Assembly: GCA_027355725.1 (NCBI GenBank)
Contig: DAIEHI010000053.1
Coordinates: 1 to 64,000 of the forward strand
DNA length: 64,000 nucleotides
Reading direction: 5' to 3'
Origin: Acidimicrobiaceae bacterium
GTDB taxonomy: Bacteria; Actinomycetota; Acidimicrobiia; Acidimicrobiales; RAAP-2
In this document: piece after piece, positions 51,569 through 63,100 of the stretch
Layout: each line of letters opens with the position of its first letter
How positions within the stretch are numbered: position 1 is the stretch's first letter
Notes under the pieces: model-generated
Told to the model about the DNA's origin: nothing
What the model saw: only the letters and a program-made list of their open reading frames with translations
Database searches by the model: none
Translations under genes and position numbers: made by a program

Positions 51569-51654
51569 CTGCAGTTGTCGCGTTGTAACCGTAACGCAAT
51601 CTAAGTGTCTGCAGAACTAACCGTTTTGCCAGCCCAGTTCACTAGGCTTAAATC

Positions 51655-52824
51655 ATGATTCGCGTGCGTCGTCGGGGCACGACTCGATCAACTCCCCTCA
51701 TTGCAATAGCCGCCGCTCTGCTCGGTGGCCTCATCGTGCCGGTTGGCGCCCAGGCCGAATCCATTGCTCAAACCCAGGCTCAGATCGCCCAACTCTCGGC
51801 GACGCTCGCCCAGCAGGAGAAGACGAGCGAGATCACCGCCAATGCCTATGACGCGGCGAAGGTGAACTTGGCGAACCTCAACGTCGACCTGGTCAAGCTC
51901 AAAGCGAAAGAGGTCGTCAAGCGCGCCGCGATCAAGGTCACCAAAGGTCAGCTCGCGACCGCGGTGGTGCGCGCCTACGTCGACGGTGCCTCCGAGGCCC
52001 AGATCATCTCGCTCTTCAATCAGAAGGTCACCACCTACGACGCGCGCACGGTCTATCAGCGTCAGGTCATCGGGGACCTCAACAGTCTCGAGAACGCGCT
52101 GCGCACCGAGAAGAAATCCCTCGACACGACCCTCTCTGACGTGGCGAACCAGCGCGCCAAGGTCCAGCAAGAGACCGTCAACATGCAAAACCTCCTCGCC
52201 CAGAACGTGCACAATGAAGAGGTCACCCGCACCACGCTCGCGGTTGTGACGTCAAAGTTGAAGAGCGAGATCATTGCCTATGAGATCAAGGCCGGCGCCG
52301 CGGCGGCGCGCGCGCACGACCTCGCAGCTGAGGCCTCGGCGGTGAACGCGGCGTCCGCGGTCGGTGGTCAACCAGCAGCGAACCTGGTCATCGCCGCTAT
52401 TCAAGCAGCGACCCCACCAGTGATCACGGGTACCGCCGCTGGCTCGGCCCAGGGTCTCGCGGCCCTCAAGTGGGCCAAATCCGAGATCGGCGTTCCCTAC
52501 GTGTGGGGCGGCGAGACCCCCGGGGTGGGCTTTGACTGCTCGGGGCTCACCCAGTGGGCCTGGGCCAAGGCGGGTTTCACGATCCCGCGCACGACCGAGA
52601 TGCAGTGGGCCGACCTGCGTCATATCTCTTTGAAGGCGCTCCAGCCCGGTGACCTGCTCTACTACTACAACCTCGACGGTGACCATCAAGTGGACCACGT
52701 GGTCATGTACGCGGGTAGCGGCCCTTGGGGCACTAGCACCATCATCGCCGCCGCGCACTCGGGCACCAACGTGAGTCTCGCACCCATCTTCACCTTCGGA
52801 CTCATTGGTGCGGCCCGACCGTAA
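51655..52824 (+). CDS. NlpC/P60 peptidoglycan endopeptidase with coiled-coil N-terminus
   Basis: 389 residues. A signal peptide (LIAIAAALLGGLIVPVGAQA) is followed by a long coiled coil (ESIAQTQAQIAQLSATLAQQ onward to about residue 220), as in RipA/CwlO-type hydrolases. The C-terminal NlpC/P60 domain has KSEIGVPYVWGGETPGVGFD, the nucleophile Cys in FDCSGLTQWAW and the His in VDHVVMYAGSG. It should cut D-Glu-mDAP bonds during division, and the coiled coil is the likely regulatory part. It is followed immediately by a GT2 gene. Confidence 0.9.
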   Translation: MIRVRRRGTTRSTPLIAIAAALLGGLIVPVGAQAESIAQTQAQIAQLSATLAQQEKTSEITANAYDAAKVNLANLNVDLVKLKAKEVVKRAAIKVTKGQLATAVVRAYVDGASEAQIISLFNQKVTTYDARTVYQRQVIGDLNSLENALRTEKKSLDTTLSDVANQRAKVQQETVNMQNLLAQNVHNEEVTRTTLAVVTSKLKSEIIAYEIKAGAAAARAHDLAAEASAVNAASAVGGQPAANLVIAAIQAATPPVITGTAAGSAQGLAALKWAKSEIGVPYVWGGETPGVGFDCSGLTQWAWAKAGFTIPRTTEMQWADLRHISLKALQPGDLLYYYNLDGDHQVDHVVMYAGSGPWGTSTIIAAAHSGTNVSLAPIFTFGLIGAARP

Positions 52825-53766
52825 GTGACAACCTTGAGTATCGACCTTTCCATTGTCATCCCCGCCTACAACGAGTCGGCTCGCTTAGCTGACGGTTTCG
52901 AGCGCTTTCGCCGCGCCGAGGCCCAACTCGACATGACCAGGACCGAGGTCATCGTCATCGACGATGGCTCGAGTGACGACACCCTTCGCGTGGCCCACGC
53001 GGTGTACGGGCATCTACCCGAGACCCTCTTTGTCCAACAGCCTGAGAACCTCGGCAAGGGGGCCGCCGTTCGCTTGGGTATCGCTCTGTCACGCGGTGCC
53101 AACGTGATCGTCGCCGACGCGGACATGGCGATCGATCCGGTGCACTTCCCAGAGATCGTCAGCGCACTCGCTACGAGCCCCCTCGCACCTGGATCGCGAA
53201 CGAGCAACGGTCGCATCAGTTACGAATCCGCACTTCGTACCGTCGCTGGTGGCGTCTTTCATCAATTGGTCCGTCATTACGCCAAAACCAGCGTGCGCGA
53301 CACCCAGTGTGGTTGCAAGGGATTTCAGCTCGGACCCGCCCGTCTCCTCGCCCTGCTCGGCATGATCGACGGCTTCGCCTACGACGCCGAGATCTTCTTT
53401 CTCGCCGAACAACTCGGCCTCGCGGTGCACCCGGTTCCCGTTGAGTGGGACGACGTGAGTGGATCATCGGTGAAGGTGAGCCGCGTGTCGATCAACATGC
53501 TGAGTGGCCTACGCAGTCTTCGAAAGACCACCTACGAGAACCCAGTCGTCGCGTTCACGAACGACGTCAATCGCGACGAGGTCACCCGTGCCGCTCGTGA
53601 CGCGCGTGCGCAAGGCCTGGTGATCGCGAGGGGTGCCCACGACGCATTACTGGTGCTCTCGCGAGACGGCGCTCTGGCGGGACTCAGCATCGCAGAACAA
53701 CTGGGCGGCACCCTTCGAACGACCAACCTCGAAGAACTTAAAGATCGACGCTACGAAGCCGTCTAA
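52825..53766 (+). CDS. GT2 glycosyltransferase (polyprenyl-phosphate sugar synthase type)
   Basis: 313 residues from GTG 52825, directly after the NlpC/P60 stop. Motifs LSIVIPAYNESARLADGFER, VIVIDDGSSDDTLRV, NLGKGAAVRLGIALSRGANV, VIVADADMAIDP (DxD) and DTQCGCKGFQLG place it with dolichyl/polyprenyl-phosphate glucosyl- or mannosyltransferases. It has no membrane helix. Its last 4 bases overlap the convergent GNAT gene. It probably loads a lipid carrier used by the GT-C-like membrane proteins in this window. Confidence 0.87.
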   Translation: MTTLSIDLSIVIPAYNESARLADGFERFRRAEAQLDMTRTEVIVIDDGSSDDTLRVAHAVYGHLPETLFVQQPENLGKGAAVRLGIALSRGANVIVADADMAIDPVHFPEIVSALATSPLAPGSRTSNGRISYESALRTVAGGVFHQLVRHYAKTSVRDTQCGCKGFQLGPARLLALLGMIDGFAYDAEIFFLAEQLGLAVHPVPVEWDDVSGSSVKVSRVSINMLSGLRSLRKTTYENPVVAFTNDVNRDEVTRAARDARAQGLVIARGAHDALLVLSRDGALAGLSIAEQLGGTLRTTNLEELKDRRYEAV

Positions 53767-54392
53767 TCGTGCTTGGGCAGCAGCCAGTTGGTGACCAGCT
53801 CGGGCGCGCGGTCATTCCACTCCTCGGCGGTGATGGCGTAGCGGGCGTGGTCCTCCCAGGCGCCGTCGATCTCGAGGTAACGCTCAGCCACCCCCTCGAA
53901 ACGAAGACCGAGCTTTTCAACTACGCGCCGCGACGGCTTGTTGCGAGGGATGATGTTGATCTCGATGCGGTGCAGTCGAAGTGATTCAAAGGCGTAGTGC
54001 AGCATCGTGACGACCGCCTCGGGCATGAGCCCCTGACCCGCGACGGCTTCATCGATCCAGTAGCCGATGTAGGCCGACTGCAACGGTCCGCGCTGGATTG
54101 ACGAGAGTGTGATCTCACCGACGAATCGGCCCGAGTAGAAGATTCCAAATCCGAATCCCGTGCCCATCTGACGCTCACGTTCGCGGATTGCGCAACGACT
54201 CACGAAGCTGCGCTGGTCCTCGGGCATGTGTGACGCGTAGGCCGAGCGAGGTTCCCACTTCAAGAGCCAGTGGTGGCATCGTTCGCGCACCGCGAGCCAG
54301 CCCGCGTAGTCCTGCTCGGTCATGGTGCGCAGCAGCACTCGCCGTCCGTGCAGCGAGATTGGCGAGTAGATCGAACTTCGCGTCGTCACCAT
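53763..54392 (-). CDS. GNAT acetyltransferase (RimJ/RimL-like)
   Basis: 209 residues from ATG 54392. The GNAT core is seen as VFLR-type strand RRVLLRTMTEQDYAGWLAVR, FGFGIFYSGRFVGEITLSSI, SAYIGYWIDEAVAGQGLMPE (acetyl-CoA loop Q/GxGxM) and LRLHRIEINIIPRNKPSRRV with VEKLGLRFEGVAERYLEIDG. It resembles enzymes that acetylate ribosomal protein or other N-termini. The target is unknown. Confidence 0.85.
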   Translation of the reverse strand: MVTTRSSIYSPISLHGRRVLLRTMTEQDYAGWLAVRERCHHWLLKWEPRSAYASHMPEDQRSFVSRCAIRERERQMGTGFGFGIFYSGRFVGEITLSSIQRGPLQSAYIGYWIDEAVAGQGLMPEAVVTMLHYAFESLRLHRIEINIIPRNKPSRRVVEKLGLRFEGVAERYLEIDGAWEDHARYAITAEEWNDRAPELVTNWLLPKHD

Positions 54393-54442
54393 GGGGAGGA
54401 CCTCACCCCTCCATAGTGTCAGGTGGCGTCAGCGCGCGCACA

Positions 54443-55363
54443 TTAGCCAGCCAACAACGACAGGGCAATGCCATCGAGGATGTCATTCTCAGAACTGAGC
54501 AACTCATTAACTCCGAGACGCTGCATGACTGCGTCGAGCACGTAGAGTCCCGCCGTCAACACGTCTTCTCGCCCCGCGACCATGCCGGGTTGGCGTAGTC
54601 GCTCCTCGGAGGTCTGAGCCGCTAACACGTCTCGCCAGTGTTCGACGCACGAACGAGAGAGCAGGCGGTGATGGACCACGTCGCGGTCATAGACAACAAT
54701 CCCCGCATCCATCTGGGCCAACGTCGCAACGGTTCCCGCGAGTCCGATCAACTGGACTCGCCCCGTGAGTGCCTCGAATTCGGGCACCGCGCTCCAGGCT
54801 CGATCCAGTTCGTCGCTCACCATCTTTCGAGTGCGCGCATCCGCCTCGGGTGTGACGATGCCGCTGCCGAGCGCGCGCTCGCTCACGCGAACGCATCCCA
54901 ACTGCATCGAGAAGCTCCTCATGACGCCGTCTATGACCACCGCGAGCTCGCTCGAACCGCCCCCGATGTCGAGCACCAGCACCGGTCGCTCGTCACGCGC
55001 CAAGTCGGCCGTTGCGCCAGCGTAGGAGAAGTTGGCCTCTTCGTCACCACTCAGGATCCTCGCCTCGACGCCAACGATCTCTCGGGCGCGGCTGATGAAC
55101 TCTTCGCCGTTTCGCGCATCGCGAACGGCCGAGGTCGCAACAAGCAGTCCCCGCTCGACACCGTGATCATCCATCAGACTTCGATACTCCCCCAAGGTCG
55201 CATACGTGCGTTCGAGAGCCTCAGGCGCGAGGTACCCTGAGGCATCCACGCCCTGGCTCAATCGGGTGATGCGCATCTCGCGACACAGAGTGTGAGTACG
55301 ATCCGCCACGAGCAGACGCGTGGAGTTGCTGCCGCAATCGAGCGCCGCGACGACCTCAGCCAC
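54443..55363 (-). CDS. ppx: Exopolyphosphatase / Ppx-GppA phosphatase
   Basis: 306 residues from GTG 55363, which overlaps the DUF501 stop by 8 bp. The actin-like ATPase fold is seen as AALDCGSNSTRLLVAD (phosphate loop), ATSAVRDARNGEEF, EEANFSYAGATADL, VLVLDIGGGSSELAV and IGLAGTVATLAQMD. It is shorter than two-domain Ppx proteins, as usual in actinomycetes. It hydrolyses polyphosphate or pppGpp and sits at the end of the eno-ftsB-DUF501-ppx block. Confidence 0.9.
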   Translation of the reverse strand: MAEVVAALDCGSNSTRLLVADRTHTLCREMRITRLSQGVDASGYLAPEALERTYATLGEYRSLMDDHGVERGLLVATSAVRDARNGEEFISRAREIVGVEARILSGDEEANFSYAGATADLARDERPVLVLDIGGGSSELAVVIDGVMRSFSMQLGCVRVSERALGSGIVTPEADARTRKMVSDELDRAWSAVPEFEALTGRVQLIGLAGTVATLAQMDAGIVVYDRDVVHHRLLSRSCVEHWRDVLAAQTSEERLRQPGMVAGREDVLTAGLYVLDAVMQRLGVNELLSSENDILDGIALSLLAG

Positions 55364-55837
55364 GGATATCCTCGATCGTGAGTGGCGGCACCTCGAGCGC
55401 GTGCGCAACGAGCTCGCCCACGGGATCATTGCCGTTGACCAGGTAGTTCGCCAAGTGCGCGTGCAGGCACTTGACACCAACGCGAGTGCCCCCGACCCCG
55501 CCGCTCGCTTGGGCGAGATCGTGGCGAAGTGTTGCGTTGCGTCGTTTCAGCGCATAACGATCGTGCGTGTTTTGCAGTTCAGCCTCATCCACCAATGCTT
55601 CGAAGCGGTGTACGCCCCCCTCGCTCTCGAGGCGACTGACGGCGTCGTGCAGGTCGCGGTCTACGAGCCAGTACAGCGTCGGCATGGGCGTTCCGTCGCG
55701 AAGGTGGGGTTCATTCTCAATGACGACTGGCCGTCCATCGACTCGACGCACCACCACCGCACAGCGTCCCGCTAACGGGCGTCCGAGCAACTCTTCAATG
55801 GTGGCGAGGTCGGCGGGTGAGGCGTCTTTAAAAGTGC

Positions 55838-55847
<10 letters not shown>
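55356..55847 (-). CDS. DUF501 protein
   Basis: 163 residues from TTG 55847; a TTG at 55841 overlaps the ftsB stop as TTGA and is an alternative. The sequence GRPLAGRCAVVVRRVDGRPV, PMPTLYWLVDRDLHDAVSRL, THDRYALKRRNATL and GVGGTRVGVKCLHAHLANYL matches DUF501, a family almost confined to actinomycetes and located between ftsB and ppx. A conserved KCLHAH motif suggests a metal- or nucleotide-related role that is unknown. Confidence 0.88.
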
Positions 55848-57581
<1,734 letters not shown>

Positions 57582-57601
57582 TCATGTTCTCGCGATCAAG
57601 G

Positions 57602-59002
57602 CTACTCCGCTACGAAGCGCTCCTCTTTGGAGCTCAGTTCGAGTGCGCGTATCTCACTGCGCAGTTCGAGTGCGCGCTCGCGCACGAGTGCCTCAAGATC
57701 AACACCCGTCGACTGAGCAAGCTCGATCATCGCAGTCATCGCGTCACCCCACGCCATCGTGTCCTCGTCTGAAGCGTCCTCGGTCGACCCCTCACCGACG
57801 GACACCAGTCGCGTGAGTGCCGCTCGAACGCGCTCGCGCGACTCATCGAGCGAGACTGCTGGCCAGTCGAGTTGGCGAGACTTGGAGAGGAGTTTGGCGT
57901 AGAGCGACAAGGCGGGGAGTTGCCACGCAATGCCGTCAGTGACGCTCACTCGGCCCTTCTCCTCTTTCTTCAGGACTTCCCAGCGAGAAGCAACCTCATC
58001 AGCGTCGCGCACAGTGACATCACCGAACACGTGGGGGTGGCGAGAGGTCAACTTGTCTCGCACCGCGTCGGCGATTGTGGCGAAGTTGAAACGACCTTCT
58101 TCGTCACCGAGTTCAGCGTGGAACACGATCTGAAACAGCAGGTCGCCAAGTTCTTCTTCCACGTGGGCAATGGATGCGTCGCTCACCTCGCCGATCTTCT
58201 CGAGACGCACCAAGTTCTCAAGTGCGTCGAGCGCCTCATAGGCCTCTTCGAGCAGGTGTCGCGTCAAAGATTCATGGGTCTGCTCCTGGTCCCAAGGGCA
58301 CTGGGCGCGAAGTTGGCGCATGAAACTCACGAGGTCCTCACTCGCCTCGCCCACGCCACGAAAGCCCTCGACCCACAGTGAGGTCAGATGATCGGCGTGC
58401 GTGAAGCTCGCAAGCCGTTTGGCCTCGAGCGACACGATCTCTTCGTCGTCGAGTCCCACGTGGTGCAGCACCGTCACAACCGTGTCACTGCCCAGACGGT
58501 CGGCCACGCTCGCGAGGACCTCGGGCGAGTAGGTCTGGAGGACCAACAGTGGTCCGGGACCGCGAAAGGGCTCGATCGAGGACAGCGCGTCGACCACACG
58601 AAGTCCCACGGCCATTGGGTCTCGCCCAAGTCGCGCGCACACCACGTCGATGACCGACAGCGCCGGCTCACAGATCACCCGCACGTCATTACGCTCGAGC
58701 AAGAGTTCGACGGTGCGCTCGGCGACATTGGGTGAACCGGGCACCACGTAGAGCACCTCATCACCGGCGAGCGCCAGTGTCACCAGGTCCTGCGCGATTC
58801 TCGCGTAGAGCTCCTCGAAGGACTCGGCCTCCTCGTACCACTGGTCGTAGCTCGCCACGTCGTCCATATCGCGCGCGCCCGGATGGACGCGTGTGCGAAG
58901 TCGGACCCGGGGTGAGTTTCGAATCAGTTCAAGCGTACGTACGCTCGCGAGCTCGCGTTCGCCGGGGCCGAGCCCGACCACGCGAATGGTGGGCAGACTC
59001 AC
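57602..59002 (-). CDS. mazG: YabN-like protein: tetrapyrrole-methylase-like domain plus MazG
   Basis: 466 residues. Residues 1-215 form a tetrapyrrole methylase-like domain (RVVGLGPGERELASVRTLEL, YVVPGSPNVAERTVELLLE). Residues 225-400 are a MazG pyrophosphohydrolase (LVSFMRQLRAQCPWDQEQTH, RHLLEEAYEALDALEN and EEELGDLLFQIVFHAELGDE with the metal-binding Glu/Asp, then FNFATIADAVRDKLTSRHPH). It hydrolyses NTPs to NMP, probably cleaning the nucleotide pool. The role of the methylase half is unknown. Its start overlaps the stop of the surA-like gene by 4 bp. Confidence 0.9.
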   Translation of the reverse strand: MSLPTIRVVGLGPGERELASVRTLELIRNSPRVRLRTRVHPGARDMDDVASYDQWYEEAESFEELYARIAQDLVTLALAGDEVLYVVPGSPNVAERTVELLLERNDVRVICEPALSVIDVVCARLGRDPMAVGLRVVDALSSIEPFRGPGPLLVLQTYSPEVLASVADRLGSDTVVTVLHHVGLDDEEIVSLEAKRLASFTHADHLTSLWVEGFRGVGEASEDLVSFMRQLRAQCPWDQEQTHESLTRHLLEEAYEALDALENLVRLEKIGEVSDASIAHVEEELGDLLFQIVFHAELGDEEGRFNFATIADAVRDKLTSRHPHVFGDVTVRDADEVASRWEVLKKEEKGRVSVTDGIAWQLPALSLYAKLLSKSRQLDWPAVSLDESRERVRAALTRLVSVGEGSTEDASDEDTMAWGDAMTAMIELAQSTGVDLEALVRERALELRSEIRALELSSKEERFVAE

Positions 59003-60084
59003 TTATAGCTAATCGATCGCGCCGTCGTAAGCAACGAGGCCGCGGCGATGTCTGAGGCGGCGGGCTTGGACGTGGCAAAGACCGCGGGGCCATTGCTCGC
59101 GAGTCCCCACTGACCAAAGGCCGGATTGATACTGACCGCGGCGTAGAAGAGGATCTTCTGCTGTTGGGTCCTCGCGGTCGTGGCGTTGAGCGCCTGGATG
59201 TCGGCGAGTACCGCATTGGCCGCCGCGCTAAAGGGGGTTGGTGTGCGCTTGGTGACCGCAACGTAGAGCGCGTACTGGCCGCCGTTGTAGTTGATCACTT
59301 GATACTGCTTTGGAAAAGTGTTGAGCGGCGTCGTGCCGGCGTCGGCGCGAACGCTCGCGAACGAGGAGTTCGACGGCGGATAGCACCCGTAGGCGCCGCC
59401 GGCCTTGCCCGAGGGATCAGAGGAGTACAGCTTGGCCAACTGTGCGACTGATGCACCCTTGGCTTGGGCGGCGCTAAAAGCACTCAGGTTCGAAGGTGCG
59501 ACGAGGGCGACACTCACGCACAAGGTGTCATAGCGCGGGGCGTGCTGACTGTAATACGTCTTGAGCGATGACAAGGTCACCGGGATCGCGCCGTCGAGTC
59601 GACTCACGAAGTACGTCGACATCGCCTGATCGAGGATCTCGGTGGTGCGCATTTCGGCGGGCATCGCCGCGAGCGCCTGAACCGATGTGCCCGGACAGGT
59701 CAAGCCCGCAGACGTCGCGCTCGACGTCATCTCCCCTTCCAGTGACGACTTCGCCTGGGCGAGTGCGGCGCTGTTCGGGTTGTACTTGAAGTACTTCTTG
59801 ACGTAGTCACCAATGGCGAGCCCCTGGACACGCATGTTCGCCCACAGCGCCGCAGAGGCGCTCGTGATGGTGTTCGATCCCGCGCCCGGACCAAAGGCCT
59901 GGCCCCCGAGAGCCTCAATGTAACAACGAAGCGTCTGATTCGAAGAAATCGCGTTCAGCTCATTGGTGAACGTGTTGTTGCTCACACGCTGACCGTTCAC
60001 GCCAACGGCTGAGGACGTACTCGTGGCCCCGTACGCAGTAGCACCAACGAAGGCGAAGACGAGCAGGACAATGATTCGACGCAT
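58999..60084 (-). CDS. Exported SurA/parvulin-like protein
   Basis: 361 residues. The signal peptide is MRRIIVLLVFAFVGATAYGA. The N-terminal region VNGQRVSNNTFTNELNAISS is a SurA-type chaperone segment. A central parvulin-like part includes TLSSLKTYYSQHAPRYDTLC and FSAAQAKGASVAQLAKLYSS. The end has QYQVINYNGGQYALYVAVTK, as in parvulin domains. It should assist folding of exported proteins; whether it isomerises proline is unclear, as the catalytic His motif is not evident. It lies between mfd and mazG. Confidence 0.75.
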   Translation of the reverse strand: MRRIIVLLVFAFVGATAYGATSTSSAVGVNGQRVSNNTFTNELNAISSNQTLRCYIEALGGQAFGPGAGSNTITSASAALWANMRVQGLAIGDYVKKYFKYNPNSAALAQAKSSLEGEMTSSATSAGLTCPGTSVQALAAMPAEMRTTEILDQAMSTYFVSRLDGAIPVTLSSLKTYYSQHAPRYDTLCVSVALVAPSNLSAFSAAQAKGASVAQLAKLYSSDPSGKAGGAYGCYPPSNSSFASVRADAGTTPLNTFPKQYQVINYNGGQYALYVAVTKRTPTPFSAAANAVLADIQALNATTARTQQQKILFYAAVSINPAFGQWGLASNGPAVFATSKPAASDIAAASLLTTARSISYK

Positions 60085-60107
60085 TCCTGAATTCTACCGA
60101 GCGTCAA

Positions 60108-63100
60108 CTACCCGCCAGTCGCCTCACCCACCACATCGCGAAGCAGTACGCACAACGCCTTGGGCGTGGCCGCGTCCGCGGTCACTTCAATGCGGAACTC
60201 CTTCGTGTCTTCTGTGTACGCACGAGATCCGTACGCTCGGCGCGCACGCATCTGTTGACTGAGCGAGAGTTCCACGGGGCTCATCTTCACGACCGGCTTG
60301 GAGCGAACCCCCACCTTGGCCGCGAGCACCGTCACCGACGTCACGCCGGCCTCGAGACACACCAGGCGAAGTTCGGCCAGATCAAGCAACCCCTCGGCGG
60401 CTCGTGGCAGCGCTCCGTATCGGTCACTCCACTCACTTCGTAGGTCAGTCAGTTCCTCGAATGAGCCCACGCCCGCGAGACGACGATACGCCTCGAGACG
60501 TGCGTCATCGGCCTGCACGTAGTCCTTGGGTAGATGGGCCTCACCAGGGACGTCGAGGTTGATCGTGACCACTTCGGGCGCAACGAAGCCCTTGGCGTCG
60601 GCCACTGCCTCGGCGACGAGTTGCACGTAGAGGTCGTAACCAACGGCCGCCACCGGCCCGGACTGATCGTGACCGAGCAGGTTCCCGGCCCCTCTGATCT
60701 CGAGGTCGCGCATCGCGATCTTGAATCCACTACCGAGTGCGGTGTTGTCGCCAATGGTTCTCAGCCGCTCGAACGCGGTTTCAGAGAGCACCTGGTCAGC
60801 GGGATGAAAGAGGTAGGCGTACGCGCGCTGTCCGCTGCGCCCGACGCGTCCGCGCAGTTGGTGCATCTGACCGAGCCCGAGTCGGTCCGCACGATCGACG
60901 ATCAGCGTGTTCACCGACGGTAGGTCAATGCCCGACTCGACGATCGTGGTGCACACGAGCACATCGAATCGTCGCTCCCAAAAGTCCACCATCGTGCGTT
61001 CAAGACTTCCCTCGTCCATCTGGCCGTGGGCGACCGCGATACGAGCGTCGGGCACCAGTTGTGCGAGTCGACGCGCCACTTCGTCAATGTCCGCCACTCG
61101 ATTGTGGATGAAAAAGACCTGACCCTCACGCAACAACTCTCGCCGGATCGCCTCGACGACCGCGGGTTCGCTGTACTCACCGACGTGGGTGAGGATGGGC
61201 CTTCGATCCACGGGTGGCGTCGTCACCATGGAGAGGTCGCGGATCCCCGCAAAAGCCATCTCGAGCGTGCGAGGGATGGGACTCGCGCTGAGGGTCAGAA
61301 CGTCCACACCGACCGCTCGGGTCTTGATCGCCTCTTTGTGATTGACGCCGAATCGCTGCTCCTCGTCAACAACCAGGAGCCCCAAGTCCTTGAACGCGAT
61401 GTTCTCAGACAAGAGTCGGTGCGTGCCGACCACCACGTCGATCGTGCCGTCCTTCAAGCCCTCGATGGTTCGACGCGTCTCCGCGTCGTCGATGAATCGA
61501 CTGAGCAGTGCGACCTTGACGGGAAAGCCGGCGAAGCGGTCCGTCATGGTCGCGAAATGCTGACTCGCGAGCAACGTCGTCGGCACGAGGACTGCGGCTT
61601 GCTTGTTGTCCTGGACGGCCTTGAAGACCGCGCGCACCGCGATCTCGGTCTTGCCAAAGCCCACGTCGGCGCAGACCAGACGGTCCATTGGCACCGGCTT
61701 TTCCATGTCGGCCTTGACGTCGTCAATCGCCTGGGCCTGGTCGGCGGTGAGCGTGTAGGGAAAGAGTTCTTCCATCTCGCGCTGCCAGGTGGTGTCAGGG
61801 CTGAACGCGAAGCCCTTCGCGACCGAACGCTGGCGATAGAGGTCAACGAGCTCTTGGGCGACGAGAAAGGCCGCCGCGCGCGCCTTGGCGCGCGTCTTTT
61901 GCCACTCGGCCCCGCCCATCCTCGACAGCGCCGGGGCGTCACCGCCCGAGTAGGGCGTGAGTGCGTCAATCTGCTCGGTGGGCCAGTAGCTTCGCCCGTC
62001 CTTGAACTCGAGGATGAGATAGTCGCGGGTCGTGCCGTTGATGGCGCGCGTGGTGGTGCCCGAGAAGCGCGCCACTCCGTGTTGGCGGTGCACCACGTAA
62101 CTACCGATCGCCAGGTCATCGAAGAAGCCGTCGACGTTTCGTGTGCGGGTTCGCGCCTTTCGATGCACCGTGCGCCGTCCCGTGAGGTCGCTCTCACTCC
62201 AGACAACGATCTCGGGGTCGTCGAGACTGAACCCCGCAGCGAGGGAGCTCTCGAGCACGCTCATTCGAACCTCGAGCACCTTCTCGGGATCGGTCGTGAC
62301 CTCGAGACCCTCGGCGCGCAACTGTTCGGCCATGCGATCGACCGAGGCGGGGTTCGAGGTGAGCACGACCCCGCGTCGAGCGTTCGACCACTGACGCACG
62401 TGCGAGCCAATGCGCGCCGCGTCACCTTGGACCACGGGGGGTGAGGTGAGGTTGAGTGATCCCGACGCCAAAGCGCCGACGGTCGGCTCCAGGGTGAACT
62501 GCGCCCGGCCTTCGAGCGTTCGCTCGAAGGTCTCGTGCAATAACGCCACGCTCACGCCGGCCTGCCAGGTGGCGGCGACCGCGTTGGTGAGTTCGCGCTC
62601 CTCCTCGAGCAGGTCATGCAGTCGCGCCTTGACGCGGTCGGGCTCGACCACGAGACAGCGCACGTCACTCAGCTCCTCGAGCAGAGTGGTCGCGTGATCG
62701 ACGAAGAGCGGCATCCAGCCCTCCATCCCGTCAAAGAGCTGACCGGCGGCGATGCGGTCAAAGACCGCCCTGCCCCAGGGCTGTTCGCGCACGAACGCCT
62801 CCGCGCGTTCGCGCGTTGCCTCGTTGGGCATCCATTCGCGCGCCGTTGCGATCGTCGCTGAGGCAACGTCGTGCAAGGAGCGTTGGTTCGCAATGTCGAA
62901 CGCGGTCAGTCGATCAAGCTCATCGCCGAAGAAGTCGAGACGTATCGGGTCATGACCCTGCGCCGGCCAGACATCGACGATGCCGCCGCGAACGGCGAAC
63001 TCGGCACGATGCTCGACGAGATTCTCTCTGCGGTACCCCATGGCGGTGAGGTCCTCAATGAAGCGCTCACGATCGAGTTGCTGGGCGTGGGTCACGACGA

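Noticed and set aside
51453..51599. Longer N-terminus for the gene ending at 50646
   Set aside because: It would run through the tRNA gene; GTG 51452 gives a sensible start.
61026..62444. 472-residue plus-strand frame inside mfd
   Set aside because: Antisense shadow of mfd, which has all translocase motifs intact.
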